The position numbers and the translations under genes are program-made. The notes beneath the pieces are model-generated. The model saw nothing but the letters and a program-made list of their open reading frames with translations, made no database searches and had not been told where the DNA came from. Shown piece after piece: positions 35,430 to 45,789 of a DNA stretch of 64,000 nt (its first letter is position 1; every line of letters begins with the position of its first letter). The DNA lies in contig JARKIF010000015.1 in NCBI GenBank assembly GCA_029378245.1, positions 248,001 to 312,000 of the forward strand. Reading direction: 5' to 3'. The DNA comes from Roridomyces roridus. Lineage: Eukaryota; Basidiomycota; Agaricomycetes; Agaricales; Mycenaceae.

Positions 35430-37395
35430 ATGACGAAACAAGTGGACCTCTCAAACTTCCGCGTGGCCTACGCCATCCTCACCCAAAACGTCTACCGTGT
35501 CATGAATCTTCATGCCGAGGACAACGCTGACTTTGACAACGCTCGCATTGAGCGCCAAATAACCGAGCTCGAGCATTTTTTTCAAGAGGCATCGGTTTGT
35601 TTGTGCTGTTCTGGTTTCCACTGGTTCATGTCTCTTTATCTTTAGGATCGCGCAGTTTTTGACGAGGATGAATATGCCATCCTGAAGCAAAGCACTTCCG
35701 TCATGCTCCAGTGGCTTAACGGAGCCCGAGCCCCGTCACTGCCGCCGAACAGCCTCTCCGCGCAGGACGAGCATCGGGAGATGCACTATACTCTCCGGAT
35801 TCCAGAGATAGCGCAGAGAATCGCATGGCAGCTCGAACCCACTTGGGAGTACAACCCCGCCGAGAACAGAAAAACGCTCGCTTCCCTTGCACGGACCTGT
35901 ACGTCATTTTGCGATGCGGCCCTGAACGTGCTGTGGTGGAGGTTACCGCGGCTGCGAAATCTAATCCGGTGCATGCCTCAGGACCTGTTTGAACCCGCGG
36001 CTGTGTTCGTGAGTGTCTCAGCTCTCTGTATCGTTCCCAGCTGAAATATTCCAGACCCTGCGCCGTCCGATCGTCGATGCCGATTGGGAGAGGGTGTTAT
36101 ACTACTCTCACCGCGTTCGGCACTTTGAACTCCACTACGAAGAGGATCTTCGTGCTGTCGGCGACGCTCTGATTCAAACCGCGATACCAGGCGGATACTT
36201 GCTGCCGAACCTGGTCTCATTCCGGGTTGGCAGCAGTAAGCTCCCATTCGCTCACCTCAATCTATTCCTGGGTCCACGGCTCTGTGAGATTCAATGCAAT
36301 AGCGATCAGACGGCCCTCTTGCCCGTCTTGACGGAGCGATTCCCGTCTCTGCTACACGTGGACCTCCGGAAGGGATACGGGTTACGGGAAAAGCCCGAGG
36401 ACGAAACTATGCGCATCTCTACGTTCATCCGCAGCTTAAAACAGGTCGAGTATCTTTCCACCCCTCTGATCGACGTCCCCGCGCTGGCGCATCTCGGGCA
36501 GCTGAGCAGCCTTCACACCCTGCACATGGATTCCTTCCCGGACACGGCCCTCTCAAATTTACACGACCAGGGCCTATTCCGTCATTTGCTTTGCGTCCAT
36601 ATTCGCCCCCGGAAACCAACACCCAACGACTGGGTCATCGACTTCGTTCGAACATGGACAAATCCAACCATGTTTTCTTTCCGCCTCAACTTTCACGAGA
36701 CGCCCACGGCCGATTTCCTGGACAGACTTTTCGACGCTCTGTCGGAGCAGTGCAGCGATCATAGCTTGCTGGAGTTCACCATGGCCAACATGGTCGCGGC
36801 CGAATCTCTGGCCCGCGGGCACATCATACCGGGCAGCACACTCCACCGTCTGACCTGCTACCCGCATCTGACTGAACTGTTCCTCACCTCAGTCGATGGG
36901 TATGATTTGGACGACGCGGCTATGGAGGAGCTCGTCCGCGCCTGGCCGTTCCTCACGCGTTTCTCATTAGCTGCCGAGTGGCACGATCATCGCCCTTTGC
37001 TGACGATCCGTAGCCTGCGTACCCTCGCATGGTACTGTCCGTGTCTCACTGATGTGGAACTTACCTTCGACGCTTCCGAAGTACCTGGACCGCCTACAAG
37101 TGTCCACGAGCTCTTCCGACATACCAACCTCACGGAGTTGGAGGTCGCGCACTCTCCTATATCCTCCGCGGTAGACGTTGCGCGGTATCTCTCTGCTATA
37201 TTCCCCGAGCTCACGCGAATGGCTACGGCCAAGGACGCGGTACATTGGGACGTGGATGATCCGGATAATACGCCGCAGGATCTTTTGGAGATTGGGTACA
37301 CGCGGGTGTGGAAGGAGGTCATGACGATTCTTCCCGTGTTTAACGACGTGAGGGCGGAGGAGTTTCGTCGGGGGAGGCAGTCGATCGAGATGTGA
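35430..37395 (+). CDS. F-box-like / leucine-rich-repeat protein
   Basis: Three exons (35430-35594, 35646-36008, 36055-37395) give about 620 residues. The N-terminus is MTKQVDLSNFRVAYAILTQN. A central F-box-associated stretch (TLRIPEIAQRIAWQLEP; LASLARTCTSFCDAALNVLW) has the L..C..F...A...LW pattern common in agaricomycete F-box-like proteins. The long last exon holds irregular leucine-rich units (LHTLHMDSFPDTALSNL; LTELFLTSVDGYDLDDAAM; LTDVELTF). Such proteins are usually substrate receptors of SCF ubiquitin ligases and form large, fast-evolving families in mushrooms. The target is unknown. The exon 3 reading frame is long and unbroken. Confidence 0.75.
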
Positions 37396-38248
37396 GTCCA
37401 TTCCGCTGTTGTGGGGTCAGGTTTATTAAGTTTGCGCAGGACATCTACGTCATTCGAGTTTTCTTTGGGTTGACTTGCCTTTTGAATCCAAGTTCATATG
37501 GAAGATTGAATGAAACTACCTGGGCATAGACCTCCGATTTTGGACTGGTGATTAATGCCGCTACCGCAAAGCTTACATTTTTTTTAAAAAAAAGTCCTGC
37601 ATTCTGCTCTACGCAAGCTCTACGGATTGGTTTTGTTCTCGAGTCGAACGAGCACATACCGGTATCTCAGTGACCTGGCGACTCACTCAAAGGAGACGAC
37701 CAGTCGAGCGACAAACGACATGGCATACGTACGCTCGAGTTGATTACTCAGAGTCAAGAAGCTCCCCGTAGACTGGGTTCCTAGAAAATTCAAGTTCTCC
37801 TCGACGACATGGCTTGCCCCCGAGGCGAACGGGAGCCTTGATGATGGCATCTAGACCTACTTCAAGCCTCTTCAAGCCAGCCACACCTGGACCAGAGGTA
37901 GTCGAGATTGTGAGTATCAAGCATCGGGCCTTTCTTTGGGTGATGCGTGCCATCCTTGTATGGCTGATCGGAATTGACAAACTCCGATCACGCTCCTTGC
38001 TCCCTGCCACCATCTGCACCAGTCCATCGCACTCCTGCCCGCCGCCCGAATCTGTCCTTGCTTTTTCTGGCTTCTTGACACGAATATATGGGACGATTAC
38101 CACCCACAACTTACAAACATCCGCCAGCGCATCCCGTTCTTCGTCTCTTTTTCTTACTCCTCGATACCGTCAACCCCTCGTCGCCGTCCTCAGATGGGTG
38201 GCCTCGTCGGGGTATATGGGACCCTCTACGTTCCACGTCGTCAAGCCA
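37396..38248. other. intergenic
   Basis: Frames at 37744-38109 (minus) and 37814-38254 (plus) overlap and neither is recognised. A T-arm-like GTTCGACTCG on the minus strand at about 37643 resembles the repeats at 34-35 kb. Confidence 0.35.
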
Positions 38249-39730
38249 TCATGATGAGCAGAGAGCCCACTTACTCAATCCGCCAATTTCGAGCTCCTGC
38301 AGCGTCAAGCCGGGCTTCATGTTATGCGGTGCTCGATCGAGCTTGAAGAGTCGGAGTGCGTTTTCACGGCCGATGGAGAGGAGGTCCGGTTGCGAGCTAT
38401 CGTGTGGGCGTTAAAGTAAGTATTCTCTCTTCGTCGCAAGGAGGCTGAGCACGTACAGCGGCGCGGTATCGAACCAGCTACTCCCTTCCATGAGCCCGTC
38501 TTCGTACGGATAGTCGATCGAAAACATGATTCGGGAGGAGGATATCTCGGCGATGGCGCTTTGCAAGGAACGGGTGGAGAAATGGCCGCTGGCTACGTAA
38601 TGGTGAGTAATCAGTCGTTCTCTGGGCTGGACTTACTAGTGATGTGCATGTTGGTGGCAAAGTAGTCGCGGATGGTTTTATTCTTCGCCATACGCATCTG
38701 CGGGAATCGGTCGCCTTGAGAGGCATCCCTCAGTCTGAGAGGATTGACGAGGAGAGAACGACACATACGATCGAGTTTGTGGTCGAGCCGCCAGAGATCG
38801 AAGGGTATCTTGAGAGCAAATTTGGTGAGGCCACTCATTCCGTCTACGAAACACTCACATGCTCTCCCATATGCCCAAAGACGAGCTGGACCTTTGGAAA
38901 CCGGTCAAACACTCCAGACGTTGCGATGCCGAGGATATGGATCGATAGCTGGTTAGCGAAACCCCACGCCGAGGCGACCAAGCATCGACGGTCGCGGTAG
39001 AGCTGCTCGAAGATGGTTTTGGACGGCATCCGCGGGTGCACGTATACTGGGACGTCGAGCTTCTCTACGGCGGCCCAAAAGACCTGAATTTCACGGTGAG
39101 AGAAATCTCTATTTCACTGCGGCGGCGACTTACGTCGTACGAAGCGTGGTCGTAGAAAAGCATGGCCTGTTTTGCACGTGAGTAACTTGCTCGTGGCAGC
39201 AGACAACTCACATCGCCATTAGGACCACTACTTTGAAAGTCGTTGAGCATCACCCCGACGCACCCGAGCTGGATGACTGCACGAGTGAGCTCTTCCGCTG
39301 CTTGTTTTGCATCGTGCATTGACACTGCTGCAAAGGCCGCGAATCGCGACGGATTCGCGCGCACTTTTTCCGCGATGTAACTGCCAAGGGATTAGACCCC
39401 AGTTATTCAACGAGATGCGCACTTGTTGCTTTCGACGGCCAATTTGTGGGCCTCCTCGGGATCCGCGCAGCCTTGACATCCCGGCGACGTCAGTGAGAGC
39501 ACTTGCATCTCAACTCCGGCCTACATCCACCGTAACCAGTCATTCGGGTTTCCGCCGAGCTCCAAAGTCCTGGGCACACCCACCTCATCCATGGCCGCGA
39601 TCCTTCCTTCGATGTCGGCCAGCGCTTGACCCAGCGCCGCCGCACCTTGCACGGACGCGTACAACTTGGCCTCCTCTGCAGCGAGTCGCGGTAGGTTGAA
39701 CGCCTCTTCGAGGATGATCTTGCCCTTCAT
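38249..39730 (-). CDS. 2,3-dihydroxybenzoate decarboxylase-like amidohydrolase
   Basis: The start at 39730 reads MKGKIILEEAFNLPR, the N-terminal metal-binding E.A motif of the dihydroxybenzoate decarboxylase branch of amidohydrolases. In order: IEGRIAAMDEVGVPRTLEL, ADPEEAHKLAVESN-YIAEKVRANPSRFAAFAAVSM, GVMLNDFQSSGPNGD, LFYDHASYDV-FWAAVEKLDVPVYVHPR (metal His), GIATSGVFDRFPKVQLVFGHMGEH (metal His), KTIRDYFATNMHITS-GHFS, RIMFSIDYPYED (metal Asp) and LLSIGRENALRLFKL. This pattern and length match fungal non-oxidative decarboxylases that convert 2,3-dihydroxybenzoate to catechol; substrate specificity is inferred. Seven or more short introns interrupt it. The C-terminal GGLSKWALCSS reading past the last conserved part may hide one more intron. 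Confidence 0.85.
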
Positions 39731-39979
39731 CGTCGTCGCGGTGAGAGAAGAGATGTCTGGACTTGGAAACGTCACGGCTAGGCACGCCAATTCTCGCGTC
39801 TTACCCGAGGGGATCATGTGGCACTGAATTAGTTCCCAGAGGAGGCAGACCATCTCATGTCATCGCAGGTCCGACTCTCAGGCGGAGAAAATGCCGGTAA
39901 CGGCATTCAATTTATTCCCTGCGTTCAGGCAGTCGGTCCCAGCTCTAAACGGAGATTCCCTGCACTCTTACTTTTCACC
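39731..39979. promoter_or_regulatory. shared divergent promoter
   Basis: The 249 bases between the starts of the decarboxylase (minus) and the MFS transporter (plus) must contain both promoters. No clear TATA element is seen on either strand. Confidence 0.5.
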
Positions 39980-42101
39980 ATGGACGTGGCCGAAAAAGAG
40001 AAGGCGAGCAGCGTCGGCGCAGCATCGTCCAGCGAGGCGCCGTTGAAGGTCGATCATGTGGGCCTACCGCTTATTCCCCAGCCCTCCGACGACCCCGAAG
40101 ATGTGCGCCCACAAAGCCTGACTCCTCTACTATCCCTCTAATCTCCCTGGTAGCCACTCAACTGGAGCCGCCGGCAGAAATATGTTATCGTCTTTATCGT
40201 AGCTCTCGTCGCTTTCATGGTGTGTGCAAGCCTTGCCTTTCGAATCGTCTGACCAATGGACCAGGGTACATTCGCCCTTGCGAGCTCGAACCCAGCATAC
40301 GCGCAGATCGGTGAAGCAATAGGCGTGTCCGCTATACAAGCCTCGTATATCGGTGGGCATCCATTCCGCACAATGAATACCGCTGACTGTACCAGGCACC
40401 ATCTCAATCGCCGCTGCGGGAATCGGCAGTTTCGTGTGGGCGCCGATCAGCAACGTCTACGGCCGACGCCCCGTGCTCATCTTCTCACAAGCGATCGCCA
40501 TAGCTGCGGGCTTCGGTAGCTCCTACGCCAAAACGTACGGCACCATCATCGTGGGACGCTTCTTCGTCGGCCTCGGCGTTGCGTCGGGCAACGTCGTCTC
40601 GTTCGCGGTCATCTCGGATGTATTCTGTTTGCATGAACGGGGGAAGATGTTGGGTGTTGTTACTGTTGCGCTGATCAATGGGGTGCGTGTGGTGCGGCCG
40701 ACTCCGAGACGGGGATTCTGACCGTGCCTTCGTATATTTGTAGCCGCATCTTGCCTCGCTGCCCGGCGGATTCATTGCACAGAATGTGGGTTGGCGTTGG
40801 ACGATGCTCATGTCCGCGATTTTCACTTCGGTCTGCTGGGTCTTGATCCTCGTCGGTCTTCCCGAGACGCTCTACGTGCGTGGTGTCGAGAGTGCCCTGC
40901 CCACGGGAAGATACTATCGCTATCGCATCACGGGGTCTGTAAGGGGATACAGACGCCTTCAACTCGTGGACTTTGCGCGCCCATTCCAGATGTAAGCCGG
41001 TCTCTTCCGTGTTATACGTGTGACTGAAAGGTATGTATCAGGCTTCGATATTTCCCAGTCGTTGTCGTTGCGTGGTTTGGCGGTACGTTCGTTCGTGCTG
41101 TCTGTCAGTGCTTTGAGTTTGAATCATCCCCACAGCCGTTGCGTTTACTCTGGGAAGGTACGCCCTGGATTCGTCGATTGGACGTGGCTTGATTTCTATC
41201 GCAGCGTTATGCCCGCACAGACGGTGTCTGCCCTCTTCCGCACGTATTATCGGTGGGGATCAGCGCGTACTGGCGTCGCTTTGAGCGTGTCCACTACGAT
41301 CGGTGGTGTCCTGGGTGAGGTCGTCTCCGGACCAGTCATCGTACGTGCCTGTCTTTCCCCGGAATGTGGTTGGTCAACTTTGCACAGGATAAACTTATGG
41401 AACGGGCACGTAGACGCGAGGGACGCGTTCGTCCGGAAGCGAGGTGCGTATCCACTCTGGAATGCCCTTCCTTTATTCGATGTTTGTAAGATTGCACGGC
41501 ATGTGGCCTGCTATTATCCTCCTCCCCGGCGGCCTCCTCATGTTCGGGTTCTCCATTCAAAATCACGAGTTGAAGCATTCGTACATCGGCGCAACCGTGG
41601 GCATGGCTATGACATGTGGGTAGCGCAATCCGTTGGCATACATACTTATGAAATCTCCCCAGGCTTCGCGGTTCAGATGATTACGACTCCCATTATTGCT
41701 TGTGAGTGATCCGGCTTGCCTTCAAGTGCTTTTGTAACCCATGCATGGAAGATTGCGTGGACTGCTACAAGCCTCAATCCGCCGAGGTCGTCCAGCTGCT
41801 CAACTTTGCTCGTCAAGGTAAATCTATCCCTTCCGTACTCGTACGTGCCTTGAGGACAAAGCAGAAATGTCTTTCACTGTCGGATTCTGGTCGATCCGCT
41901 ACGGTGACCGTGTGGGTTTCCAATTCAGTGGATTAACCTACGCGTGTGTGTCGGTGTTGTTCTTCCTGCCTGTTCTTTGGGTTATGATGTGCGTATCCGT
42001 ATCCTTCTTCGTCTATGGCAGAGACTGATTCAGGAGTTGATAGATACGGTGAGAGAGTACGGGAGAAGTTGGGGGAGCCAGAGTTCAATAAGGATATCTG
42101 A
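39980..42101 (+). CDS. MFS transporter (DHA1-like)
   Basis: A start in ACCATGGAC context; about eleven exons. The acidic N-terminus (MDVAEKEKASSVGAASSSEA) is followed by membrane spans. The signature loop is WAPISNVYGRRPVLIFSQ, the usual G..D..GRRP between spans 2 and 3. Further pieces are GRFFVGLGVASGNVVSFAVI, GGFIAQNVGWRWTMLMSAI, CWVLILVGLPETLY, RYFPVVVVAWFG, PAQTVSALFRTYYRWGSART, GGLLMFGFSIQNHELKHSYI, FAVQMITTPIIAY, CYKPQSAEVVQLLNFAR, FTVGFWSIRYGDRVGFQFSG and VSVLFFLPVLWVMIYGERVR, ending EFNKDI. All joins tried keep frame, including one 5' site GTGGGT at about 41611. It likely exports or imports a small organic molecule. The divergent dihydroxybenzoate decarboxylase suggests an aromatic substrate, which is inference. 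Confidence 0.8.
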
Positions 42102-42239
42102 TTCGATTCTTGGAGTGGACAGACAAACGGGTGAGTGAGGATTCTGATTATTCGGGCAAGGGCTAAGTGTGGTACAGGGCTCGATACCAGTACATATTCT
42201 ACCTACCGTCTTTTATCTACAAGAAAAATCCCATGCAAT

Positions 42240-43151
42240 TCAAGACGTCCCCATCCTTCTCATCCGTCCCGTCAAATCATCCATCGTCTCCTGCACGACT
42301 CGGAACCTCTGAACCCCACAGCTCCCACTCTCGATATGCTGACACAACGCGCTCAAGGACGTGAAACGCGCGCTGCATGCGGTGAGTGGGCAGAGGTAGA
42401 TGCCGGCGACGTGCCGTGGGCTCGCGAGGTGTTGGTTGAGGCCCGCCAGAGTGCGATAGCCGCGGTGGCAAAGGTAGCATCCGTACACGGAACCGTTCCA
42501 CGCTGCACTTGTCGCCATGTAGGTCGTCGTTGGAGGCGTCGATGATGAAGATCTGGAGCCAGAGGAGGGAGTGGAGCTCCCACTCAACTCCATGCGCGCT
42601 GGGTCGGTGATGACGTGCTGGCGATCGTATTCGCAGACATACTGCTCTACAGTCCGACGATCTGCGCCTCCAGGACATGTCCCCGCCTCGAGGTGAAAAA
42701 TCAGTGCCGAGCGCGAGACAAAGGTGAGCCCGCAGCCATGTCCCGGACATCTCACATCGCGTGGGCGGTGAAGCGCCGAGTTGAGGTGCGTGCTGAGGTT
42801 GCTGGCGGATTGGAAGAGGCGTTGGCAGGGGACGCAATAGTGGTGCAAGCCGGAGTGTTGATAGTGTTCGTGCAGCGCCTGCAAGCTCTGGCAGAACAAC
42901 CCACATTTGGCGCAGTAAAAGTGGCTGTTTTGGTAGTGCGCCTCGAGGGCACGGGCGTCGTCAAAGTGGCTGTCGCAGTACTGGCAGTAGTGGTGATGGC
43001 GGTGGCGGATGTAGTGCTGCGTGAGCTCGTTGGACGAGGCAAAGTCGAGGTTGCAGTCGGTGCAGATGAAGTGATTAGGGGAGTTTTCCACGTGTTGGCG
43101 CAGCGCGGGGGTGTCGTGGAAGTGGCGCTGGCATCTATTACAATGGGGCAT
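42240..43151 (-). CDS. C2H2 zinc-finger protein
   Basis: The start is at MPHCNRCQRHFHDTPALRQH. An upstream in-frame ATG at 43274 lies before a likely 5' UTR intron (GTGAGTATGCC). About 304 residues. Seven or more C2H2-like fingers follow one another: FICTDCNLDFASSNELTQHY, YCQYCDSHFDDARALEAHY, YCAKCGLFCQSLQALHEHY, YCVPCQRLFQSASNLSTHL and a variant CPGHGCGLTFVSRSALIFHL. A Ser/Thr-rich gap is followed by GCYLCHRGYRTLAGLNQHL and CPLTACSARFTSLSALCQHI. It is probably a nucleic-acid-binding regulator; the target is unknown. The single-exon coding part is unusual among its intron-rich neighbours. Confidence 0.85.
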   Translation of the reverse strand: MPHCNRCQRHFHDTPALRQHVENSPNHFICTDCNLDFASSNELTQHYIRHRHHHYCQYCDSHFDDARALEAHYQNSHFYCAKCGLFCQSLQALHEHYQHSGLHHYCVPCQRLFQSASNLSTHLNSALHRPRDVRCPGHGCGLTFVSRSALIFHLEAGTCPGGADRRTVEQYVCEYDRQHVITDPARMELSGSSTPSSGSRSSSSTPPTTTYMATSAAWNGSVYGCYLCHRGYRTLAGLNQHLASPRHVAGIYLCPLTACSARFTSLSALCQHIESGSCGVQRFRVVQETMDDLTGRMRRMGTS

Positions 43152-43274
43152 ATTTCTTGGGTGGAAAGGAGGAATGAGAAGCTCACGTTTTCTCTGGTTG
43201 AAGGAAAAGGCATACTCACTAGGAGTTGGGGGTATGTGTCGAAAAGCAGGGATGAATGCAACAACTGAGGACAC

Positions 43275-44166
43275 GGCACAGCGAAGCTACTTGACTAGGT
43301 CAGCACTCTCGCGCGATGTCCAAGAATCGGTTACGTCCCTTTTGAAAGAAGGAGAGGGTGGAGAGGTGGAGAGGAAGACAAGAGAATCCGCAACCAAGGT
43401 GAGTATTTGAGCTGGAAGGGAAGAGCGGATAAGGGTATAGAGTTGGGTATAGAGTTGGTGTTACGTGTATTTCGGGGGCTACCTCAAATATCGATGCCCG
43501 CTTTTTATACCTTCGCCGTGGGATCAAATCAGAAGACGTGCACAGTGGAAATTTCTAGAACGTTCCAACTGGCTGGCGTACTACGTAGAGCATCGTACTG
43601 ATAATTTTTGGCTTCATAAACGACGACTCTGCATGGTGAGAGCGGAATGTTTGCTCAGCTCCACCGAAGCCGTGGTGCCGCTTAGCTATGAGAGTCATGC
43701 CGATCGGCCGAACAGCTTACTGATCAGCTGATTTCGATGAACATCCCACACTGACAGGACATTGATCTGAATATCTGACAATTTGGACTCTGTTGAATAG
43801 CTGAAATGAGATTCATTCTGTAGACTTGCGGGTGTTTGAGTCCAAGCTTATCACATTTCTTTTGATCAGACTGACGAGCTGAGGACTCAGTACTCAGGAA
43901 CGGAGTGGAGACTTCGGGTGTTAATTTCATGATGCAAGACGTCGACCTTTCCGACGCTGGGAGCACCATGACCTGACACTTGGCTGGGTCAACCGTCAAC
44001 TCGAATGCCCAGCAATGATGGGACAAAGGCATCAAGCATCGGCGATCACATCCTTGATCTCCTCTCCTTTATTCACAGCCATTGCCTATCTTCCAAGTTA
44101 TTATCCCTGCTTCTAGTACTTATCCTCATGATGCCTGCTGTCTAAGTTGAAGTATTAATTAAACAT
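43275..44166. other. intergenic
   Basis: The promoter side of the zinc-finger gene (TTTTTATACC at about 43502 on the plus strand) and short unrecognised frames only. Confidence 0.4.
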
Positions 44167-44882
44167 TCATCTTTCATCGCCTTCGAGCTCCTCGATTCCA
44201 ACACCCCAATCATCGCTCAGCTGTCGAATCACCTTCATTGAAGCTTCGGCCGCATACTGCGAAAGTGAACTGCTACTCCGGGTAGTCAGTCTTCCAGCGA
44301 CGAGAATCATGATGGAAACACACTGGATATCGGTATCGGGGGCGATGAATGAATCCTCATCGGTCTGGCTGTTGGCTTCGACGGCATCTCGACCAGAGCC
44401 CTCATGGTCAGCTACTGGTAAATATTCAAGCGCCCGCCTGGTGAGGAGGTATGAATATGCAACGTACATTGCACAGGACCATCTTCCTTCCCAGAAACAT
44501 CAGGGGGCATGTACGGCTGAGAGAGCCGAATATTCGACGGATCATCCTCAGCCGCCTCGGCTTTCCGGTCTGTATCGAACCTTATCCGTGCTTGGAGGTG
44601 CATGTCTGGTGCGCTATCAAACACGCAGGGTGCTCGGGATCGGGGAGGGTGGAGTCGGCAGGAGTCGCATGTCGGACGTCGGCCATCACATTTCTAAGTA
44701 ATGGCACGATTCAGCTTCAAACCAAAGCATGTGCGGTAAGACTTACAATTTTCCGCCGCCTATTGAAGAGGCTGTCATCAGGCACGCACTCGGCGGAAAA
44801 AGAAAGCGTGGACGCACCGGCAATTGGTGCAGGCTTGACCGCGCTGCAGTGGAGGCGACGTTGACGAAGAGCTCGAGTCCAT
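44167..44882 (-). CDS. short Zn2Cys6 transcription-factor-like protein
   Basis: Four exons give about 190 residues. The first three join as ACTNCRR-RKIKCDGRRPTCDSC, a complete Zn(II)2Cys6 binuclear cluster (C..C......C.....C..C........C, last Cys in RSRAPCVF). Two introns fall inside the cluster. The rest is acidic (TDRKAEAAEDDPSNIR; NSQTDEDSFIAPDTD) and ends DDWGVGIEELEGDER. Fungal Zn2Cys6 regulators normally have several hundred residues and a middle homology domain. None is present here, so this is a short form or a 3'-truncated copy. The start at 44882 (MDSSSSSTSPPLQRGQ) directly precedes the cluster, as usual. Confidence 0.75.
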
Positions 44883-44909
44883 GTCCTGCATCTACAAACA
44901 GCCCCACTC

Positions 44910-44917
44910 CTTATATA
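44910..44917 (-). promoter_or_regulatory. TATATAAG element upstream of the Zn2Cys6 gene
   Basis: TATATAAG on the minus strand, about 28 bases before the chosen ATG. This leaves almost no 5' UTR, so either the leader is very short or the element is incidental. Confidence 0.35.
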
Positions 44918-45789
44918 CGTATCCGTATCCTGCCATTCGACATCGGCGGGATTTCCAAGCATGCGTTTTATCCGCGACTTTGAGGATACGTGCAATCGTT
45001 CAACCGAATCTTCCCTCGATCTTCCGTTGCGGGAGCACTCGGAAGGACTCGGAATGTTCGGCTCGTCGAGAATGACCACTCCAATCACGAGATCGCTGAC
45101 TTCCTGAGTCGCATTTCCAAGGAGAGAGCCACGAACGTTCTCCGTAGTCTTACAGCCTCCCTCCTGTTCTATGGGTCATGGGCGTCCGGATCACTCCGAG
45201 CGGCCTAATAAGACCAAGACAATCGTATTTTTAGCTGTTTCAGGCCTAGGTAGGCATCGCGCGTTGTCCACGGTCACGAACGGATTGTCGTATCGGTGGA
45301 GCAAGTTGGGACACCAAGCGAATCTCGGAATCAGGACCGTCGAATGATGCATATATGATTGCGATCAGATTTGATTGATGCTTCCGTTCCCGCTTTCCTC
45401 CGCACCACCACGTCATTGACAAAATCCGCTTGCTTCCTGCTCCCTCTTTGGTTCATCTGATAGTCCTCAGAACGGTATCCATTTTCCTTCGGCCACCGGG
45501 TCCTGAACTGCAGTGACTTGGGCTTGACTTTGTTTGACTTGCTTCTTTGTCGACTTTGTCGACTTTTCGAGCAAGACGAGTGGGTTGCCCCCGAGGTTCT
45601 GCTGGATACTGATTCTTACTTCTGCATCCGAGTCGTGGAATTGAACCAAGCTGCTATACATAGAGAAATGCCGACAGGCGACCTCCTGACTGATTGGTGC
45701 CGAAATGCTGTACTAATAGGCAAGGCATGCAATGACAGCCTCCGAGCTCTTCTCTCCCGTCCCCACCCTCAATCTCACAGACCCAGCAG
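44918..45789. other. intergenic, leader region of HEAT copy A
   Basis: From about 45370 the sequence matches the region upstream of copy B (GTTCCCGCTTTCCTCCGCAC and beyond), marking the start of a duplicated block. The 60 bases before the ATG (GCAATGACAGCCTC..) are conserved before all three HEAT copies. Confidence 0.6.

Noticed and set aside
42615..43268. 217-codon plus-strand frame with Val/Ala-rich sequence
   Set aside because: Antisense to the C2H2 zinc-finger exon, whose finger motifs are unambiguous.
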